Made by a program: the position numbers and the translations under genes. A stretch of DNA of 38,968 nt from Christensenella sp. (GTDB taxonomy: Bacteria; Bacillota; Clostridia; Christensenellales; Maliibacteriaceae), in the NCBI GenBank assembly GCA_019420085.1, contig JAHZHV010000234.1, forward strand, positions 1 through 38,968, read 5' to 3'. Below are positions 28,245 through 36,120 of the stretch, piece by piece. The notes below the pieces were generated by a model that worked only from the letters and a program-made list of their open reading frames with translations, had not been told where the DNA came from and made no database searches. How positions within the stretch are numbered: position 1 is the stretch's first letter; each line of letters starts with the position of its first letter.

Positions 28245-29125
28245 ACCTTAGCCTCCTCTGCACCTTTTTGTACGACGTACATCTCAGCCATATGTACTGC
28301 CGCACAGGTAATAATATCAAGATTTCCGGCATAGGAAGGCAAAAAGTCACCGCTTCCTGTTACGCCGATGGAAACGGCAAGACGGCCGTTTTCATAAACC
28401 GGCGGAAGAATCATATGATATCCCGACACATACCGGCGAATCTGCTCAACCATGGATGTAACGGCATCTTCAATCTTTTGCATGTCCGGATGATCCACCA
28501 GCGCGTAAAGTGTATTGCGCATCATGATCGGCGGATTTGCAGGATTTAACACAATGATGGCCTTCGCCTTTTCAATCCCCGTAAACAACCGCAGCGCATC
28601 GGACGTCGTCTGTGTAAATTCATCAATATTTGCCCGTGTGCCTGGACCTGCGGATTTCGATGCAATCGTCGCAATCATTTCAAAATACTTTACATTCGGC
28701 TGCACACGGGATATTGCAACGGCAATGGGTACCGTCGCCTGCCCGCCGCAGGTAATCATATTGATATTATCATGCTTTAAGACTGCATCGGCATTTAATG
28801 TCGGAATACAAAACGGACCGATATGCGCCGGTGTCAAATCGATGGTAAACTTCCCAAGTTTCTTTAAAATCGGCGCATGATACATATGGACATTTGCTGA
28901 TGTTGCATCAAAAACAATATCGCAGCACTGCGGATTGCGGACAAGATAGTCAATGGAATCATATGTCACCGGCACACCCATTTGTATCGCCTGCTGAATA
29001 TTTTTGGAATCCGGATTATGACCGGCAAAAATTCCGCATTCCAAAAAACTGCTTTTTCGCACTTTGAACAGCAGATCCATGCCAATATTTCCCGTTCCAA
29101 GAATTGCAACTTTCACTTTTTCCAA
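28241..29125 (-). CDS. Acetaldehyde dehydrogenase (acylating), DmpF/MhpF family
   Basis: The protein of about 294 residues has an NAD-binding GTGNIG at residues 10-15 and the catalytic Cys126 in MITCGGQATVP, followed by GPGTRANIDEFT and GSGDFLPSYAGNLDIIT. It reversibly converts acetaldehyde, NAD and CoA to acetyl-CoA, and channels the aldehyde from or to the aldolase encoded next. The start is uncertain: TTG at 29125 gives the usual N-terminus MEKVKVAILG with GGGAG 14 bases before it; GTG at 29158 is an alternative that overlaps the gtrA stop. The stop overlaps the aldolase start by four bases. Confidence 0.92.
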   Translation of the reverse strand: MEKVKVAILGTGNIGMDLLFKVRKSSFLECGIFAGHNPDSKNIQQAIQMGVPVTYDSIDYLVRNPQCCDIVFDATSANVHMYHAPILKKLGKFTIDLTPAHIGPFCIPTLNADAVLKHDNINMITCGGQATVPIAVAISRVQPNVKYFEMIATIASKSAGPGTRANIDEFTQTTSDALRLFTGIEKAKAIIVLNPANPPIMMRNTLYALVDHPDMQKIEDAVTSMVEQIRRYVSGYHMILPPVYENGRLAVSIGVTGSGDFLPSYAGNLDIITCAAVHMAEMYVVQKGAEEAKV

Positions 29126-29154
29126 TGCTCTATCTTCATCTCCCTTTCTCCGTT

Positions 29155-29637
29155 TCACTTCTGTGACATCTTATCAGACCGGGAAAAAGCCCAGAATTTA
29201 TTAAGAATAAAGTTCAACGGAATTGTAACAATCAGCGTAAATAGACTGGCAAGCCAATATACAACATGTACCTTACCTAACCAGATTTTCAAAAGCGGCG
29301 CAAGTACAAGTCCTGTAATCGCATAGCAGATAAATGTACGCATGTATGCAATAAGATGCATTTTCAAAGTACGTTTATGTGCGCTTTGAAAAACATAGCG
29401 ACTGTTCCAGTAATAGGAATTGGTTACGCTGATCACAAATGCAATCGCTGTAACCACAATAACCTTCATGCCATAGTTCCATGCAATATCGCGAAAAAGT
29501 ACATAATAGCACAGCATTTCGATTGCATATGAAATGCATGTATTGGATAAACCAACGATACCGAATTTCACAAACTGCACTACCGGAGCCAATGCTCCTT
29601 CCTGCAATGTTTTGAAAAACGCATGTATCTTTTTCAT
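29155..29637 (-). CDS. gtrA: GtrA-family membrane protein
   Basis: The 160-residue protein has four membrane segments (about 20-38, 55-75, 94-116 and 122-142) and the family pattern FVKFGIVGLSNTCISY near the N-terminus and NFILNKFWAFSRS at the end. GtrA proteins are thought to flip or handle polyprenyl-phosphate sugars made by GtrB, which is encoded five genes downstream in the same operon. The start overlaps the rfbH stop by four bases (ATGA). Confidence 0.9.
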   Translation of the reverse strand: MKKIHAFFKTLQEGALAPVVQFVKFGIVGLSNTCISYAIEMLCYYVLFRDIAWNYGMKVIVVTAIAFVISVTNSYYWNSRYVFQSAHKRTLKMHLIAYMRTFICYAITGLVLAPLLKIWLGKVHVVYWLASLFTLIVTIPLNFILNKFWAFSRSDKMSQK

Positions 29638-30986
29638 TTTTTCTGTGCCTCAATCGCCTCTTGCACAGTCTGCGCCATGTAATCAATCATTTCATCCGTC
29701 ATGCCCGGATATACACCCAGCCAGAATGTATTGTTCATAATAAAATCTGTATTTTCAAGCGTCCCAACTACGCGATATGCGTCCGTATCCCGAATTGCAT
29801 CAAAACACGGATGCTTAATCAGATTACCACTGAACAACAATCTGGTCTGTACATTACGCGATTCTATAAAACGCGTCATCTCATTGCGGTCAAGACCACT
29901 TTGCGGCCGGACGGAAATCAAAAAGCCAAACCAGCTTGGCTCACTGGCAGGCGCCGGCTCCGGCAAAATCAGAAAATCAGACAGCGGTTCCAGTGCCGCA
30001 CGAAGACGCGCCCAATTGTGCTGACGCCGCTTAATAAAGGATGGAAATTTTTTTAACTGCTCACATCCGACAGCAGCCTGCATATCCGTTACCTTGAGAT
30101 TGTATCCAAAGTGACTGTATACATACTTATGATCATATCCCAAGGGAAGTTGTCCATACTGACGGTCAAAGCGATGACCACAGAAATTATCCTGTCCGGA
30201 AGGACAGATACAATCCCGTCCCCAATCACGGAAACTAAGAATCAGTCGATGCAAAAGCGAATCATTTGTATATACGCAGCCGCCTTCTCCCATCGTCATA
30301 TGATGCGGCGGATAAAAGCTGCTCGTTCCAATATCGCCCCATGTACCGGTATACCGCGTTTCATGATCGATTGTATAACGGGTACCCAAAGCATCGCAGT
30401 TATCCTCAACCAGCCAAAGATGATTTTCCTGACAAAAAGCTTTGACTGCCGAAAGATCAAATGGATTTCCAAGCGTATGCGCAATCATAACGGCCTTTGT
30501 CTTTTCTGAAAGCGCCGCCTGCAATTTGGTAACGTCAATATTATATTGCGGAACCGTCACATCTACAAAAACAGGAACCGCACCATATTGCAGCGCAGGC
30601 GTAACGGTCGTGGGAAAACCACAAGCCACCGTAATAATCTCATCACCTTTTTTAATGCGCCTTTCCCCCAGCTCCGGTGCTGTCAGCGCCATAAAAGCAA
30701 TTAAATTGGCAGAAGATCCGCTGTTAACAAGATGTGCATAACGTACACCGATCCATTTTGCAAATTCCGTCTCAAACTCATCCGCAAAACGTCCCGTCGT
30801 CAGCCAAAAATCAAGCGCGGCATCAACCAAAGCACACATTTCCGCATCATCAAAAACCCGCGCAGCATAAGTAATGCGATCCCCAGGCTCAAAATGTTTT
30901 TTCTGTTGTTTAAAATCCCGATAGTATTCCGATACAAGTGCGCGGATCTGTTCCCTAGCCTGCGCTTCATTCTGCCAATTACTCAT
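29634..30986 (-). CDS. rfbH: CDP-4-keto-6-deoxyglucose 3-dehydrase (E1)
   Basis: The 450-residue PLP enzyme removes the C3 hydroxyl from CDP-4-keto-6-deoxyglucose with a PMP and [2Fe-2S] mechanism. In the segment SFYPPHHMTMGEGG the position that holds Lys in aminotransferases is His229, the hallmark of E1. Cysteines 259, 261 and 269 in RDCICPSGQDNFC reproduce the C-x1-C-x7-C part of the E1 cluster motif, and Cys197 in EDNCDALG supplies the upstream ligand. The reductase partner E3 (RfbI/AscD/DdhD) is not in the window. AAAGGAGAGG precedes the ATG, which overlaps the rfbG stop by four bases. Confidence 0.96.
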   Translation of the reverse strand: MSNWQNEAQAREQIRALVSEYYRDFKQQKKHFEPGDRITYAARVFDDAEMCALVDAALDFWLTTGRFADEFETEFAKWIGVRYAHLVNSGSSANLIAFMALTAPELGERRIKKGDEIITVACGFPTTVTPALQYGAVPVFVDVTVPQYNIDVTKLQAALSEKTKAVMIAHTLGNPFDLSAVKAFCQENHLWLVEDNCDALGTRYTIDHETRYTGTWGDIGTSSFYPPHHMTMGEGGCVYTNDSLLHRLILSFRDWGRDCICPSGQDNFCGHRFDRQYGQLPLGYDHKYVYSHFGYNLKVTDMQAAVGCEQLKKFPSFIKRRQHNWARLRAALEPLSDFLILPEPAPASEPSWFGFLISVRPQSGLDRNEMTRFIESRNVQTRLLFSGNLIKHPCFDAIRDTDAYRVVGTLENTDFIMNNTFWLGVYPGMTDEMIDYMAQTVQEAIEAQKK

Positions 30987-32053
30987 GCGCCCTCTCCTTT
31001 TTCAAAGCATTCAATTTGTTCGTCCATGACATCGGAGATTTTTTCTCCTGCCAAATATGCTTTACTCCAAAGACATGTCATTTCAATTGCTTTTTCAATA
31101 TGCCAACGCGGTTTCCAACCAAAACATGCCTTGATTTTGCTGCAATCCAATTTCAAAAAATTTGCTTCATGCGGCGCATTTTGTTCCGCTTTATTCTGCC
31201 AGGAAGCACCGTCACCCCACTGATCACAAAACATCTGTACCAGCGTGCCGGTTGTAACGCAATCACATTCATCCGGTCCAACATTATACCATCCGGCATA
31301 CTTCTTATCCTGCGCTTGCATCGCTGCGATCATTAAATACGCAAAAAGGGGTTCCAGCACATGCTGATAAGGACGCGTGGAATACGGATTTCGAACGCCG
31401 ATGACTTCTTTATTCTGCATGGCCCGTACACAATCCGGGATAATACGGTCATTTGCAAAATCACCGCCGCCAATAACATTTCCCGCACGTGCAGTTGAAA
31501 TTGCCGGAGCATCTTCGTTGGAAAAAAAGCTGTTCTTATAACAATGCGTAACAAGTTCTGAGCAGCTTTTGGAATTGGAATACGGATCAAATCCATCCAG
31601 CATTTCTTCTTCCCGATAACCCCATACCCATTCGCGATTGTGATACACTTTATCCGTCGTCACATTTAAAACGCTTTGCACACCACCGCATAACCGAACG
31701 CATTCCAGAAGATTCACAGTCCCCATAACGTTCGTCTCATATGTATAACGCGGATTTCGATAACTATCCCGCACAATAGGCTGTGCTGCAAGATGCAGAA
31801 CAATCTGCGGCTTTGCCTGGCAAAAACTTGCATACAGCGTTTCAAAATCACGCACATCAGCAATGATGCTCGTCATATTTTCCTGTAAATCAGCCAATTC
31901 AAATAAATTGGGCTGTGTAGGCGGTTCAAGAGAATATCCCGTAACCTGTGCGCCTGCACGCAAAAGAATGCGGCATAGCCAACTTCCCTTAAACCCGGTA
32001 TGACCCGTGACAAAAACACGTTTTCCGCGATAGAATTCCAATATATCCATCAT
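30983..32053 (-). CDS. rfbG: CDP-glucose 4,6-dehydratase
   Basis: The 356-residue extended SDR converts CDP-glucose to CDP-4-keto-6-deoxyglucose. It has the NAD loop TGHTGFKGSWL, the catalytic TTDKVYHN segment with Thr-Asp-Lys in place of the usual Ser, and the YSNSK active site, then the NVIGGGDFANDRIIPD substrate segment typical of RfbG. The chosen ATG at 32053 shares one base with the TGA of rfbF; the open frame extends 14 codons upstream inside rfbF but without a ribosome binding site. AGGA lies just before the two adjacent ATG codons. Confidence 0.96.
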   Translation of the reverse strand: MMDILEFYRGKRVFVTGHTGFKGSWLCRILLRAGAQVTGYSLEPPTQPNLFELADLQENMTSIIADVRDFETLYASFCQAKPQIVLHLAAQPIVRDSYRNPRYTYETNVMGTVNLLECVRLCGGVQSVLNVTTDKVYHNREWVWGYREEEMLDGFDPYSNSKSCSELVTHCYKNSFFSNEDAPAISTARAGNVIGGGDFANDRIIPDCVRAMQNKEVIGVRNPYSTRPYQHVLEPLFAYLMIAAMQAQDKKYAGWYNVGPDECDCVTTGTLVQMFCDQWGDGASWQNKAEQNAPHEANFLKLDCSKIKACFGWKPRWHIEKAIEMTCLWSKAYLAGEKISDVMDEQIECFEKGEGA

Positions 32054-32832
32054 CAGTCCTGCCATACCTTCCAAGGCGCATTGCCGCTTGTCCAAAGTTT
32101 TTCAAGCATATCCATTTCCCGCTTGGTATCCATACATTGCCAATATCCGCGGTGCATATAACTCATCAACTCGCCTTCACGTGCCAGACGTTCCAGCGGT
32201 TCCCTTTCAAAAACGGTGTTGTCACCTTCAATGTAATCAAAAACTTCTGGCTCTAAAACCATATATCCTGCATTTATTGGCGCACTGTCATCCTGCCTTT
32301 TTTCGCGAAAAGATCGCACGGCATTATCACCGCCAATATCCAAAACACCCTTTTGCTGTTCCAGCATAACGGCAGTCAACGTCGCTTTATGTCCATGTGA
32401 ACGATGAAAATCCAACAGCTTCGTAATATCCACATCACAAACGCCATCACCGTACGTCATCATAAATGTCTCTTTTCCCACATACGGCGCAATGCGTTTG
32501 ATTCTGCCGCCTGTCATCGTATTTAAACCGGTATCCACAACCGTTACCTTCCATGGTTCTGCCTTGCGGTTGTGCACGATCATTTGATTTCCCTGTGTAA
32601 AATCAAATGTTATATCGCTCGTATGCAAAAAATAGTCAGCAAACCATTCTTTTATCACATGTTGTTTATATCCGGCACAAATAATAAACTCATGCAATCC
32701 ATAATGTGCATATTCTTTCATGATATGCCATAAAATCGGCATACCTCCAATTTCAATCATGGGTTTTGGTTTATACTGACTTTCTTCACTGATGCGTGTA
32801 CCGTATCCGCCTGCAAGAAGTACAACTTTCAT
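32053..32832 (-). CDS. rfbF: Glucose-1-phosphate cytidylyltransferase
   Basis: The 259-residue nucleotidyltransferase makes CDP-glucose from CTP and glucose 1-phosphate, the first step of all CDP-3,6-dideoxyhexose pathways. The N-terminal nucleotide loop is VVLLAGGYGTRISEES, followed by KPKPMIEIGGMPILWHIM, the metal site TYGDGVCDVD and the end segment GYWQCMDTKREMDML. The ATG at 32832 has AAGGAG six bases before it and gives the family start; an ATG six codons upstream lacks spacing. It is the first gene of the operon, 95 bases after the promoter. Confidence 0.97.
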   Translation of the reverse strand: MKVVLLAGGYGTRISEESQYKPKPMIEIGGMPILWHIMKEYAHYGLHEFIICAGYKQHVIKEWFADYFLHTSDITFDFTQGNQMIVHNRKAEPWKVTVVDTGLNTMTGGRIKRIAPYVGKETFMMTYGDGVCDVDITKLLDFHRSHGHKATLTAVMLEQQKGVLDIGGDNAVRSFREKRQDDSAPINAGYMVLEPEVFDYIEGDNTVFEREPLERLAREGELMSYMHRGYWQCMDTKREMDMLEKLWTSGNAPWKVWQD

Positions 32833-32926
32833 TTTCTTCTCCTTATTCATTCCCTATCTGCACTGTATCTTTTGCCTTTGCAATAGGTCTTTTATTTGAA
32901 ATTGAAAACACCTTTCCTACTATATC

Positions 32927-32955
32927 ATCCTAATCATCTTTATATCGTTTGTCAA
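32927..32955 (-). promoter_or_regulatory. Promoter of the ten-gene sugar/glycosylation operon
   Basis: On the minus strand TTGACA (32955-32950) and TAGGAT (32932-32927) are 17 bases apart. It is in a 323-base gene-free gap (32833-33155) that is AT-rich and otherwise holds only the terminator at 33111. No other promoter is obvious inside the operon because the genes overlap. Confidence 0.75.
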
Positions 32956-33110
32956 CATATAACTATTTCGGATAATCGGATAAGATGTGACTGAAAAAGC
33001 TCTCCTTTGTATCTTTTCATTCTCTACCCGTCTGCATCGTATCCGTATCATACTTTTTATTACGTCTATAAATAACTGTCATTTTAAATTCTCAAATACT
33101 TTTTTTAATA

Positions 33111-33141
33111 AAAAAACAGTGTGGAAATCCACACTGTTTTT
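33111..33141 (-). terminator. Terminator of the GGGtGRT gene
   Basis: AAAAACAGTGTGGA at 33112-33125 pairs with TCCACACTGTTTTT at 33128-33141 with a two-base loop; on the minus strand it continues into a T-run. It starts 15 bases after the stop of the GGGtGRT gene. Confidence 0.92.
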
Positions 33142-33155
33142 GATCAAAATAGAGG

Positions 33156-34154
33156 TTACTTCTGCGCTTCTTCGACCGCAACAGCAACCGCAACGGATGC
33201 ACCGACCATGGGGTTGTTGCCCATGCCGATCAGACCCATCATTTCTACATGCGCGGGAACGGAAGAAGAGCCGGCGAACTGTGCATCACCATGCATACGA
33301 CCCATGGTATCCGTCATGCCATAGCTGGCAGGACCGGCTGCCATGTTGTCCGGATGCAGGGTACGACCCGTGCCGCCGCCGGAAGCAACGGAGAAATACT
33401 TCTTGCCGTTGTCATAGCACCATTTCTTGTAAGTGCCCGCAACAGGATGCTGGAAGCGCGTGGGGTTGGTGGAGTTACCGGTAATGGAAACGTCAACCTT
33501 CTCAAAGCGCATAATCGCTACGCCTTCGGAAACGTCGTCTGCACCATAGCAGCGAACCTGTGCATTAGGACCATCGGAATACGCCTTTTCTTCCACGATA
33601 TTCAGCGTACCGGTCGCATAATCATACTTGGTCTCTACAAACGTAAAGCCATTGATACGGCTGATGATCATTGCCGCATCTTTGCCAAGACCATTCAGGA
33701 TAACGCGAAGCGGCTGCTTGCGAACCTTATTTGCAGTCTTTGCAATGCCGATTGCACCTTCTGCAGCGGCAAAAGACTCATGACCTGCCAGGAAGCAGAA
33801 GCATTCCGTCTGCTCACGAAGCAGCATTGCGGCAAGATTTCCGTGACCCAAACCAACCTGACGCTGATCTGCAACGGAACCCGGGATGCAGAATGCCTGC
33901 AGGCCGATACCAATCGCAGCAGCGGCATCCGCAGCATTTTTGCAGCCCTTCTTCAGCGCAACAGCTGCGCCAAGGGTATACGCCCAGCAGGCGTTCTCAA
34001 AAGCAATGGGCTGAATGCCGCGCACAATCGCCGCAACATCAATACCCTTTTCTTTGCAGATTTTATCCGCATCCTCCAAAGAAGCGATGCCATATTCGGC
34101 CATGCAGGCTTCAATCTGCTTGATTCTGCGTTCATATCCTTCAAACTGTACCAT
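33156..34154 (-). CDS. GGGtGRT protein
   Basis: The 332-residue protein contains GGGTGRT at residues 259-265, followed by LHPDNMAAGPASYGMTDTMG and a glycine-rich end with MGLIGMGNNPMVGASVAVA. It is a member of the GGGtGRT family, named for this motif, conserved in Clostridia and with no established function that I know of. The ATG at 34154 follows AGAGGTG; the upstream in-frame GTG at 34163 is part of that binding site. It is always, in my recollection, paired with the NifU-like gene upstream, which ends 21 bases before this start. The pair is transcribed from the promoter at 34938. Confidence 0.9.
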   Translation of the reverse strand: MVQFEGYERRIKQIEACMAEYGIASLEDADKICKEKGIDVAAIVRGIQPIAFENACWAYTLGAAVALKKGCKNAADAAAAIGIGLQAFCIPGSVADQRQVGLGHGNLAAMLLREQTECFCFLAGHESFAAAEGAIGIAKTANKVRKQPLRVILNGLGKDAAMIISRINGFTFVETKYDYATGTLNIVEEKAYSDGPNAQVRCYGADDVSEGVAIMRFEKVDVSITGNSTNPTRFQHPVAGTYKKWCYDNGKKYFSVASGGGTGRTLHPDNMAAGPASYGMTDTMGRMHGDAQFAGSSSVPAHVEMMGLIGMGNNPMVGASVAVAVAVEEAQK

Positions 34155-34175
34155 GTTTTTCACCTCTGCTGCGGA

Positions 34176-34868
34176 TTACTTTTTGCGGGGGTCGATGTAG
34201 GAGACAGCCTCGGCATAACGGCCATACGTGCCAATGTTCGCCTCATAAGCCTCTTTGGGATCCATACCCTTCTTGATGGCATCCATCATCTTGCCAAGAT
34301 GCACGAACTTATAACCGATCACTTCGCCGTCCTTGTCCAGCGCCATTTCAAGCACATAGCCTTCCGCCATTTCAAGATAACGGACGCCCTTTTCCTTCGT
34401 GCCATACATGGTACCGACCTGGCTGCGCAGACCCTTTCCAAGATCCTCCAAACCCGCGCCGATGGGCAGACCGTTTTCGGAGAAAGCCGTCTGCGTGCGG
34501 CCATAGACAATCTGCAGGAACAGCTCGCGCATAGCGGTGTTGATTGCATCGCAGACAAGGTCCGTATTCAACGCTTCCAGAATGGTTTTGCCCGTCAGCA
34601 CCTCGGCAGCCATTGCAGCAGAGTGCGTCATACCGGAGCAGCCAAGCGTTTCAACCAACGCTTCCTGAATCACGCCTTCCTTGACGTTGAGCGTCAGCTT
34701 GCAAGCGCCCTGCTGCGGTGCACACCAGCCAACACCGTGCGTCAAACCGGAAATGTCCTTAATCTCCTTGGCATGAACCCATGCGCCTTCTTCAGGAATG
34801 GGCGCCGGACCGTGATGGGGTCCTCTTTTTACACACACCATCTCGGCCACTTCTTTGGAATACTGCAT
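34176..34868 (-). CDS. NifU/IscU-like iron-sulfur scaffold-type protein
   Basis: The 230-residue protein begins MQYSKEVAEMVCVKRG and has GVGWCAPQQGACKL (Cys49 and Cys56) and ETLGCSGMTHSAAMAAEVLTGKTILEA (Cys77), which resembles the GC-x-A-SSS-x-L-x-E-x-x-x-GK segment of IscU/NifU scaffolds; Cys106 follows. It is annotated in relatives as an iron-sulfur cluster assembly scaffold, but it lacks the usual NifU N-terminal layout, so the role is inferred. The ATG at 34868 has AAGGAGG seven bases before it. It is cotranscribed with the GGGtGRT gene, and both lie between dnaN and the sugar operon. Confidence 0.82.
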   Translation of the reverse strand: MQYSKEVAEMVCVKRGPHHGPAPIPEEGAWVHAKEIKDISGLTHGVGWCAPQQGACKLTLNVKEGVIQEALVETLGCSGMTHSAAMAAEVLTGKTILEALNTDLVCDAINTAMRELFLQIVYGRTQTAFSENGLPIGAGLEDLGKGLRSQVGTMYGTKEKGVRYLEMAEGYVLEMALDKDGEVIGYKFVHLGKMMDAIKKGMDPKEAYEANIGTYGRYAEAVSYIDPRKK

Positions 34869-34937
34869 GTGTCTTCCTCCTTGCATGAAGTCAAATTGCG
34901 TTCAAATAAGCCGCGTCATGTTTTCGCCGCTCTTTAG

Positions 34938-34946
34938 ATTATAGCA
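34938..34946 (-). promoter_or_regulatory. Extended -10 promoter of the scaffold-GGGtGRT unit
   Basis: TGCTATAAT on the minus strand (34946-34938) is a TGn extended -10 with a perfect TATAAT, 70 bases before the start. No good -35 is seen, which extended -10 promoters tolerate. Confidence 0.6.
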
Positions 34947-35010
34947 CAGTTTGTCCTGCCGCGGTGCGCTTTTGACATACTTTTGCCATATAAAACCGCG
35001 TTTTTTTGGT

Positions 35011-36120
35011 TTACACCTGAACAGGCAGTACCAGATACAAAAACTGTGCATCATCTGCAGGCTTCATCACACATGCGCCGACAGATGTCGTCATCTGCAG
35101 TACAGCTTCTTCGCACTCCAGTGCACGAAGCGTCTCTGACAAATAGCGAATATTAAATGCCATATCCAGTTCCTGCCCCTGCATGATACAGGAAACACGC
35201 TCGCGCACATTGCCTGCCTGAGAACGGGACGTCACAATTACAGCATCCGGTTCGAAATGCAGCATAACCAAATTTACCCTGTCATCCTGCGCAATCAGTT
35301 CCGCACGGGACACCGCTGCACGCAATGCTTCCACATCCACACGCGCCGTCGTTGTTGCATCGCGCGGAATAATTTGCTCATACCGGATAAAATCGCCTTC
35401 CAAAAGGCGCGTCATAACACGCGTTTCTCCCTTTTGAAGCATAAAGTTTTTTCCCTGTACATGCACAAGTACTTTTTCATCAGTATCACCGAGAATGCGC
35501 ATAATTTCAAGCAGCGCCCGTCCCGGCACAACACAGCGGCGCGCTTGGCACGGCGTCTGCAGTGTTACGGTGCGCATGGCGAATTTAAAACCATCCAGTG
35601 CAACCAGATTCATCTGTTGATCCTGCAATTCAATCAACTCACCGGTAAAGACAGGACGTGTATTATCCTGCGCAACGGCAAATACCGTTTGCCGAATGAT
35701 TGTCTTAAACTCTTTTTCTGAAATTTCTACGGCATTTTCATCAATGGATTCCGTCGCTTCGGGAAATTCAGAAGCATCAAGCGCCGTTAATGTCGTACGG
35801 GAATCCCGGCAGACAATTGTTACGGTATAGCTGCCCCCGTTTGCTTCTTCAATCGTAATGCATACATCATCTGCAGGAAGTCTGCGTACAACTTCCGAAA
35901 ACAGTTTTCCCGGCATTACGCAGGAAAATGCTTCCTCAAAATTTGCTGTAATACTGCTCTTAATAGAAAGTTTCAAATCAGTGCAGAATAATTCCAGGCG
36001 TCCGGCATCTCCTTTAAGACGAATGCCTTCAATCAGAGGAATCGATGTGCGGGTCGGCATTGCTTTGGTTACGATATTGATTGCCTCAAGAAGTTCACTC
36101 TGATTACAGATAAATTGCAT
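35011..36120 (-). CDS. dnaN: DNA polymerase III beta sliding clamp
   Basis: The 369-residue protein starts MQFICNQSELLEAINIV and continues MPTRTSIPLIEGIRL. It contains the three-fold repeated clamp domain (for example ESIDENAVEISEKEFKTIIRQTVFAV at the start of domain 2 and FNIRYLSETLRAL in domain 3), and ends DAQFLYLVLPVQV; the last segment forms part of the hydrophobic peptide-binding pocket. Length matches the family. The ATG at 36120 follows AAAGGAT. It is downstream of dnaA with the oriC region between them. A small S4-domain gene (yaaA/rlbA) and recF usually follow dnaN; neither does here. Confidence 0.97.
   Translation of the reverse strand: MQFICNQSELLEAINIVTKAMPTRTSIPLIEGIRLKGDAGRLELFCTDLKLSIKSSITANFEEAFSCVMPGKLFSEVVRRLPADDVCITIEEANGGSYTVTIVCRDSRTTLTALDASEFPEATESIDENAVEISEKEFKTIIRQTVFAVAQDNTRPVFTGELIELQDQQMNLVALDGFKFAMRTVTLQTPCQARRCVVPGRALLEIMRILGDTDEKVLVHVQGKNFMLQKGETRVMTRLLEGDFIRYEQIIPRDATTTARVDVEALRAAVSRAELIAQDDRVNLVMLHFEPDAVIVTSRSQAGNVRERVSCIMQGQELDMAFNIRYLSETLRALECEEAVLQMTTSVGACVMKPADDAQFLYLVLPVQV

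Noticed and set aside
27207..29125. A meta-cleavage (aromatic degradation) pathway based on the aldolase/dehydrogenase pair
   Set aside because: No dioxygenase, hydrolase or hydratase genes of such a pathway are present, and the pair is overlapped into a sugar-nucleotide operon.
33249..34937. A 562-codon plus-strand open frame opposite the GGGtGRT and scaffold genes
   Set aside because: Both minus-strand genes have recognisable families, ribosome binding sites and a terminator; the antisense frame has none of these.
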